Positions 25,817 through 34,789 are shown, numbered from the stretch's first letter. The stretch: DNA of 64,000 nt from Desulfogranum mediterraneum DSM 13871 (GCF_000429965.1 NZ_KE387006.1:125142-189141); one strand, 5' to 3'. A program made the numbers and translations. Notes: generated by a model from the letters alone, not told the origin.

Positions 25817-26440
25817 ATGACCCATCAGCGGGAGATTATCCTGGCTGAACTCAAAAAATCAACAGACCATCCCACGGCTGACGAGCTCTACGAGCGGATC
25901 AAGAGACAGTTGCCCAGAATCAGCCTGGCAACAGTCTACCGCAACCTGGAGATCCTCTCAACAGCAGGGATGATCCGCAAATTGGAGATCAGTGGTCGGC
26001 AGAAGCGTTTTGACTGGGATCTGCGGGAGCACCATCACATCTCCTGTCTGCGGTGCCAACGGGTTGATAATATTGAGCTGGAGGTCCAGGAAATGCTGCC
26101 GGCTCAAGCTGAAGATCGACAGGGATATGACATCTCGGGCTGGAGAGTGGAGTTTTTCGGACTCTGCCCGAAATGCAGAAAAGATACCAACAATTCACAA
26201 GGAGAAGAGACCATGGCATGTGCCCCGAAAGGACTCAGCGACAACCAGCGACAGGTATTAGAGGCCCTGGCCAAGAGCAAGGAGGCCTGCGGCAGCAAGG
26301 ACATCGCCGCAGCCACCAGCCTGGAGGCCAAGCAGGTCAGCTGTCAGATAACGGCCCTGAAGAAGAAAGGCTTTGTCGAGAGTCCGATCCGCTGCAAGTA
26401 CACCATCACCCCGGAGGGTCAAGGGGCCCTTGGTGAGTAA
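25817..26440 (+). CDS. Fur/PerR-family regulator fused to a C-terminal winged-helix domain
   Basis: Protein of 207 residues. Residues 1-130 are a Fur-family repressor: winged helix with SLATVYRNLEILSTAGMI, the metal-site HHHISCLRC motif and a second CPKC pair that would hold structural zinc. Residues 133-207 form a second domain (MACAPKGLSDNQRQVLEAL.. to KYTITPEGQGALGE) that resembles a small MarR/GntR-like winged helix. That domain begins at ATG 26213, which has its own strong AAGGAG 8 bases upstream, so it may also be made separately. Location before peroxiredoxin and superoxide reductase genes suggests a PerR role. Start ATG 25817 is chosen (GAGGAG spacing 9) over TTG 25811. Confidence 0.8.
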   Translation: MTHQREIILAELKKSTDHPTADELYERIKRQLPRISLATVYRNLEILSTAGMIRKLEISGRQKRFDWDLREHHHISCLRCQRVDNIELEVQEMLPAQAEDRQGYDISGWRVEFFGLCPKCRKDTNNSQGEETMACAPKGLSDNQRQVLEALAKSKEACGSKDIAAATSLEAKQVSCQITALKKKGFVESPIRCKYTITPEGQGALGE

Positions 26441-26587
26441 GGACTCCCGGATGAGGAGCCGGTCCGGCAATTTTTCATACCAAGGGCTCCTTTGAAATCT
26501 ATTTATTTCCATAACCGGAAGATTGAAAGAAAAAACCTTTTTTCAAGGTAGCCTAAGCAACAACGAGCAAGCAGAGAGGATATACCC

Positions 26588-27184
26588 ATGAAGACACTTG
26601 TCACCCGTCAGGCCCCGGGATTTTCCGCCACCGCGGTTATGGCCGACAACAGCATCAAAGAGGACTTCACCCTGGCCGACTACCAGGGCAAGTATGTGAT
26701 CCTGTTCTTCTACCCCCTGGACTTTACCTTTGTCTGTCCTTCGGAGATCCTGGCATTTAACAGGTATCTGGAGAACTTCAAGGTCAAGAACTGTGAGGTG
26801 ATCGGGGTCTCCATCGATTCCCAGTTCTCCCACCTGGCCTGGAAGAACACCCCGGTCAACGAGGGCGGCATCGGTCAGGTCCGCTTCCCCCTGGTTGCCG
26901 ATCTCAACAAGAGCATCTCCCGCCGTTACGGGGTGCTGCTGGAGGAGGGCATTGCCCTGCGGGGGACCTTCCTGATCGATAAGGAGGGGGTGATCCGGCA
27001 TGCCGTGGTCAACGATCTCCCCCTGGGGAGAAACATTGCTGAGGCCTTAAGGATGGTCGATGCTCTCCAGTTCCATGAAGAGCACGGCGAGGTCTGTCCT
27101 GCCAACTGGAACGAGGGTGATGAGGCCATGACCCCCACCGCCGAAGGCGTCGCCAAATACCTGACCGACCACGGTTCCAGGTAG
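26588..27184 (+). CDS. 2-Cys peroxiredoxin (AhpC/Prx1 type)
   Basis: Peroxidase of 198 residues that reduces hydrogen and organic peroxides. The peroxidatic cysteine is in FYPLDFTFVCPSE (about residue 51) and the resolving cysteine in GEVCPANW (about residue 170), so both typical 2-Cys positions are present. It has the usual family length. No AhpF-type reductase is adjacent; electrons may come from rubredoxin or thioredoxin systems (inference). GAGAGGA precedes the ATG. It is the first enzyme downstream of the PerR-like regulator. Confidence 0.93.
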   Translation: MKTLVTRQAPGFSATAVMADNSIKEDFTLADYQGKYVILFFYPLDFTFVCPSEILAFNRYLENFKVKNCEVIGVSIDSQFSHLAWKNTPVNEGGIGQVRFPLVADLNKSISRRYGVLLEEGIALRGTFLIDKEGVIRHAVVNDLPLGRNIAEALRMVDALQFHEEHGEVCPANWNEGDEAMTPTAEGVAKYLTDHGSR

Positions 27185-27280
27185 ACAAAGAAAGCAGAGA
27201 GACGGACAGGGCAGGCTTAAGAAGCCATCCAGGTTATTTTCCCTTTCTTGCCGTGTCCAGATGGTTTACAGTTCTTTGAG

Positions 27281-27301
27281 ATCTCTGCATCCTGCAGAGA
27301 T
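27281..27301 (+). promoter_or_regulatory. Dyad symmetry upstream of desulfoferrodoxin gene
   Basis: Perfect 9-bp inverted repeat ATCTCTGCA-TCC-TGCAGAGAT, 39 bases before the desulfoferrodoxin ATG. It could be a repressor operator or an mRNA hairpin. No T run follows closely, so a terminator is less likely. It differs from the ATGAT palindrome upstream of the Fur-type gene. Confidence 0.4.
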
Positions 27302-27340
27302 TTCAGCAATATTTTATTCTCTATTTAAGGAGGGCAATTC

Positions 27341-27715
27341 ATGACCCAGAAAAATGAAGTATACAAATGCGCCCTGTGCGGAAACATCGTAGAGGTGCTG
27401 CACGTAGGGGCTGGTGAGTTGGTGTGTTGTGGACAGGGAATGGAGCTGATGGCTGAAAACACCGTAGATGCTGCCAAGGAAAAACATGTCCCGGTCATCG
27501 AAAAGGTGGCAAACGGTTATAAGGTCACGGTTGGCTCTGTAGCCCATCCCATGGAAGAAAAGCACTACATCGAATGGATTGAACTCATTGCCGACGGCAA
27601 GGTCTATCGTCAGGACCTGAACCCCGGCGATGCCCCTGAGGCCTTTTTTGCCGTGGAAGCCGACCAGGTCACGGTCCGTGAACTCTGCAATCTCCATGGT
27701 GTCTGGAAGGCCTGA
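27341..27715 (+). CDS. dfx: Desulfoferrodoxin (2Fe superoxide reductase)
   Basis: Superoxide reductase of 124 residues. The N-terminal rubredoxin-like centre I has cysteines YKCALC and LVCCGQ (C10, C13, C29, C30), so this is the two-iron class. The C-terminal domain has the centre II ligands: His in [19 protein letters not shown] and the C-x-x-H of LCNLHG. It reduces superoxide to peroxide in the cytoplasm without producing oxygen, with electrons from rubredoxin. A TAAGGAGGG ribosome site precedes it. The rubredoxin gene follows after 46 bases, the classical rbo-rub arrangement of sulfate reducers. Confidence 0.95.
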   Translation: MTQKNEVYKCALCGNIVEVLHVGAGELVCCGQGMELMAENTVDAAKEKHVPVIEKVANGYKVTVGSVAHPMEEKHYIEWIELIADGKVYRQDLNPGDAPEAFFAVEADQVTVRELCNLHGVWKA

Positions 27716-27761
27716 TTACCTTCCCGACTTCACATAACTTCTGCCAGTAAAGGAAAACGAG

Positions 27762-27920
27762 ATGAAAAAGTATGTCTGTATTGTCTGTGGTTATGAGTAT
27801 GATCCCGAGGTAGGGGATCCAGACAACGGAGTTGCCCCAGGCACCGCCTGGGGAGATGTACCCGAGGATTGGACCTGTCCTATCTGCGGGGCAGGTAAAG
27901 AGGAGTTCGAAGAAGCATAA
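27762..27920 (+). CDS. rub: Rubredoxin
   Basis: Small iron-sulfur-free electron carrier of 52 residues. The two iron-binding CxxC pairs are [17 protein letters not shown] and [15 protein letters not shown], with a family-typical PGT/WEDVPEDW-like stretch between them. It should pass electrons to desulfoferrodoxin upstream and to the A-type flavoprotein downstream. ATG 27762 is preceded by AAAGGAAAACGAG. The gene is short but unmistakable. Confidence 0.96.
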   Translation: MKKYVCIVCGYEYDPEVGDPDNGVAPGTAWGDVPEDWTCPICGAGKEEFEEA

Positions 27921-27924
27921 TCGT

Positions 27925-27960
27925 TCCACCCCCCTGGTCAGCGGTGATCAGGGGGGTGGA
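27925..27960 (+). terminator. Strong hairpin after rubredoxin
   Basis: Perfect 12-bp stem (27925-27936 with 27949-27960; TCCACCCCCCTG / CAGGGGGGTGGA) and a 12-base loop, 4 bases after the rubredoxin stop. There is no T run after it, so it may be a weak terminator or an mRNA-stabilising end of the dfx-rub transcript. Confidence 0.6.
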
Positions 27961-28130
27961 GTTGTTGCAGGCTGCATTACCTCGCGTAAGCAAACATTTG
28001 CTGCAGCCGCCGTCTCCAGCCAGGTTGCCCACAGGAACCTTTCTCTCCCCAGCGTCTCTCACATTCCCCTCGAGAACAGTGTTGATTATCCAACCTGCAA
28101 CAGCTCTGATTACAGCCAGGAGAAGTAGCC

Positions 28131-28478
28131 ATGAAAAAAACCGTTTTTTTTGCCTTCCGCGGCGATCCGCTCTGTTTTATCCACGTACTCCTGAATGGGC
28201 TGGATATGCAGGCACGGCAACTGGAGGGTAAGGTTATCCTGGAGGGTGAGGCCGTCTCCCTGGTGGCTGAAATGGCCCGAAAGGATCACTTCCTCCACCA
28301 GCTCTACACCAAGGCCAAGGAGCAGCAGCTCTTTATCGGTGCCTGCAAGGCCTGCGCCAACAAGCTCGGCGCCACCCAGGCGATTGAGGCCGAAGAGATT
28401 GCCCTGATTGGGGAAATGTCTGGTCATCCTGCCATGGCAGACTATATTGAACAGGGCTATACTGTGCTCACCTTTTAA
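28131..28478 (+). CDS. DsrE-superfamily protein
   Basis: Small protein of 115 residues with a DsrE/DsrF-like alpha/beta pattern: an N-terminal KKTVFFAFRGDPLCFIHVLLNGLDM, and a conserved cysteine pair in FIGACKACANKLG, followed by EMSGHPAMADYIEQGYTVLTF. Such proteins take part in sulfur relay or bind persulfide; some peroxide-linked forms exist. Its placement between rubredoxin and the flavoprotein oxygen reductase suggests a link between sulfur handling and oxygen stress (inference). AGGAGAAG precedes the ATG. Confidence 0.7.
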   Translation: MKKTVFFAFRGDPLCFIHVLLNGLDMQARQLEGKVILEGEAVSLVAEMARKDHFLHQLYTKAKEQQLFIGACKACANKLGATQAIEAEEIALIGEMSGHPAMADYIEQGYTVLTF

Positions 28479-28670
28479 GGCCACCCTTAACAAGAGACCG
28501 GCTTTAAAAAGCTCATTTTTCAACCTCGTCAGGCCAGGAGCCAGGCCAATCTTTCCATCAGCCGCGGGAATACCCGGAACCTGAGGAGCTTTTTAAATAA
28601 GGGGCAACCAGAGAAGGCAACAGCCTTCCAGCCCCACAATCAACGATTACAACCGGAGGATACAGCTGTA

Positions 28671-29891
28671 ATGAAACCTGTTGAACTTGCAAAAAATGTC
28701 TACTGGGTGGGAGCCATCGACTGGCTCACCAGGGACTTTCACGGATACTCAACCAACCGTGGCACCACCTATAACGCCTTTCTGATCATCGACGAGAAGG
28801 TGACCCTGATCGATACGGTCAAGCGTGAGTATTACGGTGAGCTGATGCACCATATCTCCACCATCATCGATCCGGCCAAGATCGATTACCTGGTGGTCAA
28901 CCACGTGGAGATGGACCATTCAGGCTCCATCGCTGACGTGATCGAGGCCATCCAGCCGGAGAAGGTGATCTGCTCAAAGATGGGCCACAAGGCCCTGCTC
29001 CAGCACTATCACCGGGAAGACTGGCCCTACCATATCGTGGCCTCCAACGAGGAACTCTCCCTGGGCGAGAAGACCCTGAGCTTCCTGGAGACCAGGATGC
29101 TCCACTGGCCGGACTCCATGTTCACCTATCTCAAGGAAGATGAGATCCTATTTACCAGCGATGCCTTTGGCGAACACCTGGCCACCAGCGAACGCTTTGA
29201 CGATGAGGTCAACCAGGACGTGCTGATGCACGAGGCGACCAAGTACTATGCCAACATCCTCACCCTCTACTCGCCGCTGATCAGGAAATTGCTGGTCAAG
29301 GTCAAGGAGATGAATCTGCCCATCAAGATGCTGGCCCCTGACCACGGAGTGGTCTGGCGCAGCAACCCGGGAAAGATCATCGAGGCTTACACCAGCTGGT
29401 CAGCCAACGAGGGCAACGGCAAGGCAGTGATCATCTATGATACCATGTGGAAATCAACCAGGAAGATGGCGGAGAAGGTGGCCGAAGGACTGCAGGAAGA
29501 GGGCGTCAGCTACAAGTTTCTGGATCTCCAGGTCAACCACCGCAGTGACGTCATGACCGACGTCCTGGAGGCCAGTGCCGTGGTCCTGGGCTGTCCCACC
29601 CTCAACAACGGCATGCTGCCGAGAATGGCCGGATTTCTGATGTATATGCGCGGCCTGCGGCCCACCAACAAGATCGGGGCCTGTTTCGGTTCCTACGGTT
29701 GGTCCGGAGAGGCGGTCAAGCTGATGAACGAGGCCTTGAAAGAGATGAAATTCACCCTCTGTCACGAGGGACTGCGGGTGCCCTATGTGCCCAGGGAAGA
29801 GGCCCTGGCCGAGTGTGTGGACTTGGGTCGGACCGTGGCCACCAGCATGCGGGACTTCATGGACGGCAAAGAGGTTGTCTCGGTGATCTGA
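28671..29891 (+). CDS. roo: A-type flavoprotein, rubredoxin:oxygen (or NO) oxidoreductase
   Basis: Flavodiiron protein of 406 residues. The N-terminal metallo-beta-lactamase domain (1-245) holds the diiron ligands (HVEMDHSGS and later H/D residues). The C-terminal flavodoxin domain (about 250-400) begins AVIIYDTMWKSTRKMAEKV and includes the FMN loops LGCPTLNNGMLP and GSYGWSGEAVK. It reduces oxygen to water, or NO to N2O, using electrons from rubredoxin, and completes the oxygen-defence set. CGGAGGA precedes ATG 28671. Confidence 0.93.
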   Translation: MKPVELAKNVYWVGAIDWLTRDFHGYSTNRGTTYNAFLIIDEKVTLIDTVKREYYGELMHHISTIIDPAKIDYLVVNHVEMDHSGSIADVIEAIQPEKVICSKMGHKALLQHYHREDWPYHIVASNEELSLGEKTLSFLETRMLHWPDSMFTYLKEDEILFTSDAFGEHLATSERFDDEVNQDVLMHEATKYYANILTLYSPLIRKLLVKVKEMNLPIKMLAPDHGVVWRSNPGKIIEAYTSWSANEGNGKAVIIYDTMWKSTRKMAEKVAEGLQEEGVSYKFLDLQVNHRSDVMTDVLEASAVVLGCPTLNNGMLPRMAGFLMYMRGLRPTNKIGACFGSYGWSGEAVKLMNEALKEMKFTLCHEGLRVPYVPREEALAECVDLGRTVATSMRDFMDGKEVVSVI

Positions 29892-29915
29892 TCCCCTCCC
29901 AGCCCCCTGCCTGAG

Positions 29916-29954
29916 GCTTCATCCCGGCGCTGTTCATGTGATCCGGGATGAAGC
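29916..29954. terminator. Bidirectional hairpin between flavoprotein and cmk genes
   Basis: Perfect 12-bp inverted repeat GCTTCATCCCGG (29916-29927) / CCGGGATGAAGC (29943-29954) with a 15-base loop, in the short gap between two convergent genes. A C/T-rich tail follows on the plus strand. A shared terminator is the simplest reading. Confidence 0.65.
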
Positions 29955-29975
29955 GTCCTCTCTTCTCTGTAGCGA

Positions 29976-30662
29976 TTACTTCCCGCCCTTGACGATCTGC
30001 CGGTACATCCGGGCCACCACCTCGCCTGCGCTGATGGTGGAGGCATCGATATAGACCGCATCCTCGGCCTGTTTCAAGGGAGCCACTCTCCGCTGACTGT
30101 CATCCTTATCCCGCTTGATGATCTGGGCCAGCAGTTGGTCCTCATCCACCTCCACCCCCTGACTCCGCAACTGGGCCGCCCGGCGCACCATCCGGATCTC
30201 CGCTCGGGCATCCAGGTAAAACTTCCAGGCAGCCTCCGGAAAGACCACGGTCCCGGTGTCCCTGCCCTCGGCGACCAGCCCGCCGGCCGCACCCATCTGC
30301 TGCTGCAGCTCGGTGAGAAAGTTCCGCACCATGGGCAGGGCAGAGTAGGCCGAGGCCTGCATCCCCATCTCCGGGGTGCGGATCAGCCGGCCGATCTCGC
30401 GCTGGTTGAGAAAGACCTGGACATCATCGTCCGGCCCTGTGCCCGGTTGGAGCACGATCTCCAAATCGCTGAGCAGTTCGTCCAGAGCCGGGGACTCTTC
30501 GGCTGGCAGCTCTGCCTCCAGGCAGCCATAGGCGACGGCCCGATACATGGCACCGGTATCCAGATAGGTGAAGCCCAGTTTCCGGGCCAGCTCCCGTGAG
30601 ACCGTGGATTTGCCGCCGCCCGAGGGACCGTCGATGGTAACGACCTGGATGCGCTCAGACAT
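29976..30662 (-). CDS. cmk: Cytidylate kinase
   Basis: (d)CMP kinase of 228 residues. P-loop IDGPSGGGKSTVSRELARKL at the N-terminus; YLDTGAMYRAVAYG for substrate recognition; AEGRDTGTVVFPEAAWKFYLDA typical of bacterial Cmk. ATG 30662 overlaps the last 8 bases of hisC (ATGTCTGA), indicating translational coupling; an upstream in-frame ATG at 30701 would intrude further into hisC. Supplies CDP/dCDP for nucleic-acid and lipid synthesis. Confidence 0.94.
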   Translation of the reverse strand: MSERIQVVTIDGPSGGGKSTVSRELARKLGFTYLDTGAMYRAVAYGCLEAELPAEESPALDELLSDLEIVLQPGTGPDDDVQVFLNQREIGRLIRTPEMGMQASAYSALPMVRNFLTELQQQMGAAGGLVAEGRDTGTVVFPEAAWKFYLDARAEIRMVRRAAQLRSQGVEVDEDQLLAQIIKRDKDDSQRRVAPLKQAEDAVYIDASTISAGEVVARMYRQIVKGGK

Positions 30663-31767
30663 AGGCCAGCTCAGCAAGACACTCGCCCAGGGCCTGGACA
30701 AAGCGGCTGTTTTCCTGGCCGGTACCGATGGTTATCCGGATAAAGTTGGGATATCCATAGGCCTTCATGGAGCGGACAATCACCCCCTTATAGAGCATGG
30801 CCTCGTAGAGTTCGGTGGCATCACCCCGGACATCGATCAGGAAGAAGTTGGTATGGGAGGGATAGGGGCTGCAGCCCAGCTTGGCCACCTCTTCACTCAG
30901 CCAGGCCAGTCCCTTGCCGGTCTCAGCCAGGGTCAACTGGTAATGGTCCAGATCGGCCAGGGCGGCCAGGGCCCCGATCTGTGCTGGAAGGTTGATGTTA
31001 AAGGGCTGACGTACCCGGTGGAGCAGTTGGGCCAGCTCAGGGGGCATGATCCCGAATCCGACCCGCAGACCGGCCAGGCCAAAGGCCTTGGAAAAGGTAC
31101 GCAGACTCACCAGTCCAGGGATCCCCTCGGGATTGCGGATATAGTCGAAGATCTCAATCCGCTCCTCCGGGGAGACAAAGTCCACATAGGCCTCATCCAG
31201 GACCACCACCACGCTCTCTGGCAGGGAGCGGATAAAGCGGTCAAAGCTCGGCCGGTCGATCAGGGTGGCGGTGGGGTTGTTGGGGTTGTCCAGGAAGATC
31301 AACCTGGTCTTGGCTGTGACTGCCCGGCGGATGGCATCCAGGTCATGGACCATCTCCTTGAGCTCGATGATCCGATTGACGCCGCCCCGCACCTGGACAA
31401 ACTTCTGGTACATCAGAAAGGAGGGGTGGGAACTGATCACCTCGTCTCCCTGGCTGACCAGGGCCTTGATCAGAAATTCGATCACCTCGTTGGAACCGTT
31501 GCCCAGGACCAGCTCGGCCGGCTGGGCACCGCTCCAGTCGGCCAGGGCCTGGGTCAGGTAATAGCTGGATCCATCCGGATAGCGATGGAGACCGCTGAGG
31601 CAGTCAGCAATGGCAGCCACGGCCTTGGGCGATGGTCCCCAGGCATTTTCATTGGAGGCCAGCTTGATGGAATCGCGTACCCCATACTCCCGTTCCAGTT
31701 CATCCTGAGGCTTTCCCGGGGGGTAGGGGACAATGGCTTCTATATTTTTGGGCGGGTTCAGTTGCAT
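30655..31767 (-). CDS. hisC: Histidinol-phosphate aminotransferase
   Basis: PLP enzyme of 370 residues. Fold-type I motifs are present: YPPGKPQDELEREYG at the N-terminus, LASNENAWGPSPKA, the LDEAYVDF segment, the Schiff-base lysine in SLRTFSKAFGLAGLRVG, and the substrate Arg region FIRITIGT. It transfers amino groups in histidine biosynthesis; the broad family can also act on aromatic amino acids. ATG 31767 overlaps the gatA stop by one base (TGATG) with AGGAGG upstream. A GTG directly before it is less well spaced. Confidence 0.93.
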   Translation of the reverse strand: MQLNPPKNIEAIVPYPPGKPQDELEREYGVRDSIKLASNENAWGPSPKAVAAIADCLSGLHRYPDGSSYYLTQALADWSGAQPAELVLGNGSNEVIEFLIKALVSQGDEVISSHPSFLMYQKFVQVRGGVNRIIELKEMVHDLDAIRRAVTAKTRLIFLDNPNNPTATLIDRPSFDRFIRSLPESVVVVLDEAYVDFVSPEERIEIFDYIRNPEGIPGLVSLRTFSKAFGLAGLRVGFGIMPPELAQLLHRVRQPFNINLPAQIGALAALADLDHYQLTLAETGKGLAWLSEEVAKLGCSPYPSHTNFFLIDVRGDATELYEAMLYKGVIVRSMKAYGYPNFIRITIGTGQENSRFVQALGECLAELAYV

Positions 31768-33233
31768 CACACGCCTCCTATGACCGGTTTTTTGGCGGCA
31801 ATCCCGAGCTGCTGTTCCAGGCTTGCGCCGGCCTGGAACAGGACCTCTTCGTTGAAGTGAGCTGCCTGGAGTTGCATGCCGACGGGCAGGCCAGCGCTGG
31901 TGAAACCGCAGGGCACAGACATCCCAGGGATACCGGCCAGGTTGGCGGAGAGGGTCAAGATATCGGAAAGGTAGAGCGACAGGGGGTCATCGCTCTTTTC
32001 CCCGATGGGCCAGGCCGGGGTAGGGGTCACCGGTGAGGCGATCAGGTCGCACTGCCTGAAGACGGTTTCAAAATCCTGCTTGATCAGGGTACGCACCTGG
32101 GAGGCCTTCTTGTAGTAGGCGTCATAGTAGCCGGCCGAGAGGGCGTAGGTCCCGATCAGGATCCGCCGCTTGACCTCATCGCCGAATCCCTGGGAGCGGC
32201 TGCGATTATACATCTCCTGGAGGCCGTCGGTCCCGGCCGCCCGGAAGCCGTAACGAACCCCGTCGTAGCGGGCCAGGTTGGAGCTGGCCTCGGCCGGGGC
32301 AATCAGGTAGTAGACCGCCACACAGTACTGGGTATGGGGCAGGCTGACCTCGACGATCTCTGCGCCCGCCTGCTCCAGCAGCTCGATCCCCCGGCGAACC
32401 GCCGTCTCCACCTCGGGGTCGAGCCCCTGGCCAAAGTACTCGGTGGGTACCCCGATGCGCAGCCCCCGGACCCCGCGCTCCAGGACCTGGCTGTACACAG
32501 GAACCGGCCGGTTGATGGAGGTGGAATCACGGGGATCATAACCGGCGATGGCCTCCATCATCAGGGCGCAGTCGCGGACATCCTTGCTCAGGGGCCCCAC
32601 CTGATCCAGGGAAGAGGCAAAGGCCACCAGGCCGTAGCGGGAGACCCGGCCATAGGTGGGTTTCATCCCCACCACCCCGCAGAGGGAGGCGGGCTGACGG
32701 ATGGAGCCGCCGGTATCGCTGCCCAGGGCCCCGAAACACTCATCAGCAGCCACCGCTGCCGCAGAACCGCCGCTGGAGCCGCCGGCGATATAGCCCGCCT
32801 TCCAGGGGTTTTCCGGGACAGCAAAGGCACAGTTTTCGTTGGTGGAGCCCATGGCAAACTCATCCATGGCCAGTTTACCGGTGATCACGACTCCGGCCTG
32901 GTGGAGTTTTTCAACCACGGTGGCGTTATAGGGCGGGGTGAACCGTTCCAGCATCCTGGAGCCGCAGGTGGTGGGAAAATCGCTGGTGCAGAGCAGGTCC
33001 TTGACAGCCAGCGGAATCCCGCAGAGCGGTCCGCCCTGACCCTGGGCACGGAGGGCATCTGCCTGTTCCGCCCCCTGCAGGGCCAGCTCTTCATTGTGGG
33101 CCAGGTAGGCCTTGATTCGGTCTTCAACGGCTCCTATCCTGGAAAAAACCGCTTGGGTTAACGCCACAGAGGTTGTTGTACCATCCTCCAGCAGCCGCAG
33201 GGCCTCATGCAGAGTAAGGGAAGAAAAATCCAT
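31767..33233 (-). CDS. gatA: Aspartyl/glutamyl-tRNA amidotransferase subunit A
   Basis: Amidase subunit of 488 residues, full family length. The amidase signature carries the Ser-cisSer-Lys triad: lysine in GIPLAVKDLL and the serines in AGGSSGGSAAAVAA through SDTGGSIRQPA. It generates ammonia for converting Glu-tRNAGln or Asp-tRNAAsn to the amidated forms in the GatCAB complex. gatC lies 131 bases upstream on the same strand; gatB is not in the window. The stop overlaps the hisC start. Confidence 0.96.
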   Translation of the reverse strand: MDFSSLTLHEALRLLEDGTTTSVALTQAVFSRIGAVEDRIKAYLAHNEELALQGAEQADALRAQGQGGPLCGIPLAVKDLLCTSDFPTTCGSRMLERFTPPYNATVVEKLHQAGVVITGKLAMDEFAMGSTNENCAFAVPENPWKAGYIAGGSSGGSAAAVAADECFGALGSDTGGSIRQPASLCGVVGMKPTYGRVSRYGLVAFASSLDQVGPLSKDVRDCALMMEAIAGYDPRDSTSINRPVPVYSQVLERGVRGLRIGVPTEYFGQGLDPEVETAVRRGIELLEQAGAEIVEVSLPHTQYCVAVYYLIAPAEASSNLARYDGVRYGFRAAGTDGLQEMYNRSRSQGFGDEVKRRILIGTYALSAGYYDAYYKKASQVRTLIKQDFETVFRQCDLIASPVTPTPAWPIGEKSDDPLSLYLSDILTLSANLAGIPGMSVPCGFTSAGLPVGMQLQAAHFNEEVLFQAGASLEQQLGIAAKKPVIGGV

Positions 33234-33364
33234 AATTTTTTATCTCAGAAGGGGAAGTATGGAAAAGGGGACACCCGGGAACCGTTCATCTCCGGCGATC
33301 AGGGACAGTCCTTGGCCGCAGCCAGGACCAGGAGCACGGCCGAGCAGTCCGCCTGATCGAAAAC

Positions 33365-33652
33365 TTAGCGAATGATTCGTGGTACGGAAAAAGAGGCGCC
33401 ATTGTCTTCAGGCGCATTGGCCAGGGCCTGCTCAGGCTGCAACGAAGGCTGAACCTCATCCTCGCGAAAGGCATTGACCACCTGCTGGGTATGGGTGGTT
33501 ACCTCCACACCCTGGGTGTCGATCTCATCGAGTTTGGCCACATAGCTTAGGATGGTATCAAGTTGCCGGGTCATCCGCTCAACTTCGGGACCATCAAGCT
33601 GGAGTCGGGCAAGGGCGGCAACGCGCTCTACTTCTTCAGGGGTAATCTTCAT
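33365..33652 (-). CDS. gatC: Aspartyl/glutamyl-tRNA amidotransferase subunit C
   Basis: Small belt subunit of 95 residues for GatCAB. The family pattern is clear: MKITPEEVERVAALARLQL at the N-terminus, QLDTILSYVAKLDEIDT in the middle and a loop ending in NAPEDNGASFSVPRIIR. It stabilises GatA and bridges to GatB. It is first in the gatC-gatA-hisC-cmk order; the gap to gatA (131 bases) is longer than within the rest of the operon. Confidence 0.95.
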   Translation of the reverse strand: MKITPEEVERVAALARLQLDGPEVERMTRQLDTILSYVAKLDEIDTQGVEVTTHTQQVVNAFREDEVQPSLQPEQALANAPEDNGASFSVPRIIR

Positions 33653-33703
33653 GACGTGTTCCGAGACAGACTGGGGTTAAATTTGGAAATAACAGGAAAC
33701 CGG

Positions 33704-34759
33704 CTACTGTTTATACAGTGAACGTGCTGAAAGAACAACCCCGGCGAAAAGTTCGACCAGCTCAGGGTCAAATTGGGTCGTACTGCAGCGTCGTAACTCG
33801 GCAACCGCCTCGACCTGGGAGAGGTTGGTGCGGTAATTTCGCTTGGAGGTCATGGCATCATAACTGTCGGCAATGGTAATGATCCTGGTCAAGGGATCCA
33901 GTTCTGCCTGGCCGATCCCATCGGGATAACCGGAACCATCGAGCTTTTCATGGTGATGGCGGATGATATCCTGTTCTTTGTCCATGAAGGAGAGCGGTTC
34001 AATGATGCTGGCCCCGATCTCGGGATGCTTCTTGATCAGCTCCCACTCCTCAGGGGTCAGGGGACCTGGTTTCTGGATACAGGAGAGATCGATCACCAGT
34101 TTGCCGATATCATGGAACTGGGCCGCCCTCTTCAGGGTAATGCAATCCTCCTGACCGATCTGGGCGGCCTCGGCAAGGAGCATGCTGTAGTGGGTCACCC
34201 TGGTGGTATGACCGGCGGTGTAGTCGTCTTTCTCTTCCATGGCGGTCTGCAGACTGGTCATGATCTGGACCGTGGCCTTTTCCAGGTGATCGCCATACTG
34301 TTCCAGAAGGACATTTTTCTCGGCAAGTTCCCTGGTCTTTTCAAAGACCTCCTGCTCCAGGTTCTTTTTATAGCGCTTTTCTCTACGAAGAAACTGCCGT
34401 TTCTCTATGGCCCGCTTCACCTTGACATGAAAGAGTTCAATATCGGCGATGGGTTTGGTCAGGAAATCATAGGCCCCCAGGTTGATCGCCTTGACCGCAT
34501 AATCCATGGAGCCGGCGCCGGTGAGAAAGAGTACCGGGATATCCACCTCTTTGCGGTTCAGGTGTTCCAGGGTTTCAAAGCCATCCATTCCCGGCATGTT
34601 GATATCCAGGATGATGACGTCAAACTCATCGTTGACCAGCTCCAGCGCCTCCTGACCGGACTGGGCCGGCACAACCTCGTGGCCGAACAGGGTCAATATT
34701 TTCTCGATGGCGACCCTGACCAGGGTATCGTCATCGGCAATTAAAATTTTAGAAACCAT
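33704..34759 (-). CDS. Response regulator with HD-GYP phosphodiesterase domain
   Basis: Protein of 351 residues. The receiver domain (1-120) has phosphoacceptor D52 in VIILDINMPGMDGFE and a K in FLTKPIADIELFHVK. A coiled-coil linker (about 125-165) leads to an HD-GYP output domain with H in HTTRVTHYSM, the metal HD in QFHDIGKLVI and HHEKLDGSGYPDGIG. Intact signature residues predict cyclic-di-GMP hydrolysis. No cognate kinase is adjacent. It sits 51 bases downstream of gatC's start region on the same strand but transcribed before it. Confidence 0.9.
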   Translation of the reverse strand: MVSKILIADDDTLVRVAIEKILTLFGHEVVPAQSGQEALELVNDEFDVIILDINMPGMDGFETLEHLNRKEVDIPVLFLTGAGSMDYAVKAINLGAYDFLTKPIADIELFHVKVKRAIEKRQFLRREKRYKKNLEQEVFEKTRELAEKNVLLEQYGDHLEKATVQIMTSLQTAMEEKDDYTAGHTTRVTHYSMLLAEAAQIGQEDCITLKRAAQFHDIGKLVIDLSCIQKPGPLTPEEWELIKKHPEIGASIIEPLSFMDKEQDIIRHHHEKLDGSGYPDGIGQAELDPLTRIITIADSYDAMTSKRNYRTNLSQVEAVAELRRCSTTQFDPELVELFAGVVLSARSLYKQ

Positions 34760-34789
34760 AATTTATTCTATTTAAAACATGTCGTTTGC

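Noticed and set aside
30568-31860. 430-codon plus-strand open frame opposite hisC and cmk
   Set aside because: Shadow of well-conserved hisC and cmk; low-complexity Gly/Gln/His/Asp composition and no recognisable motifs.
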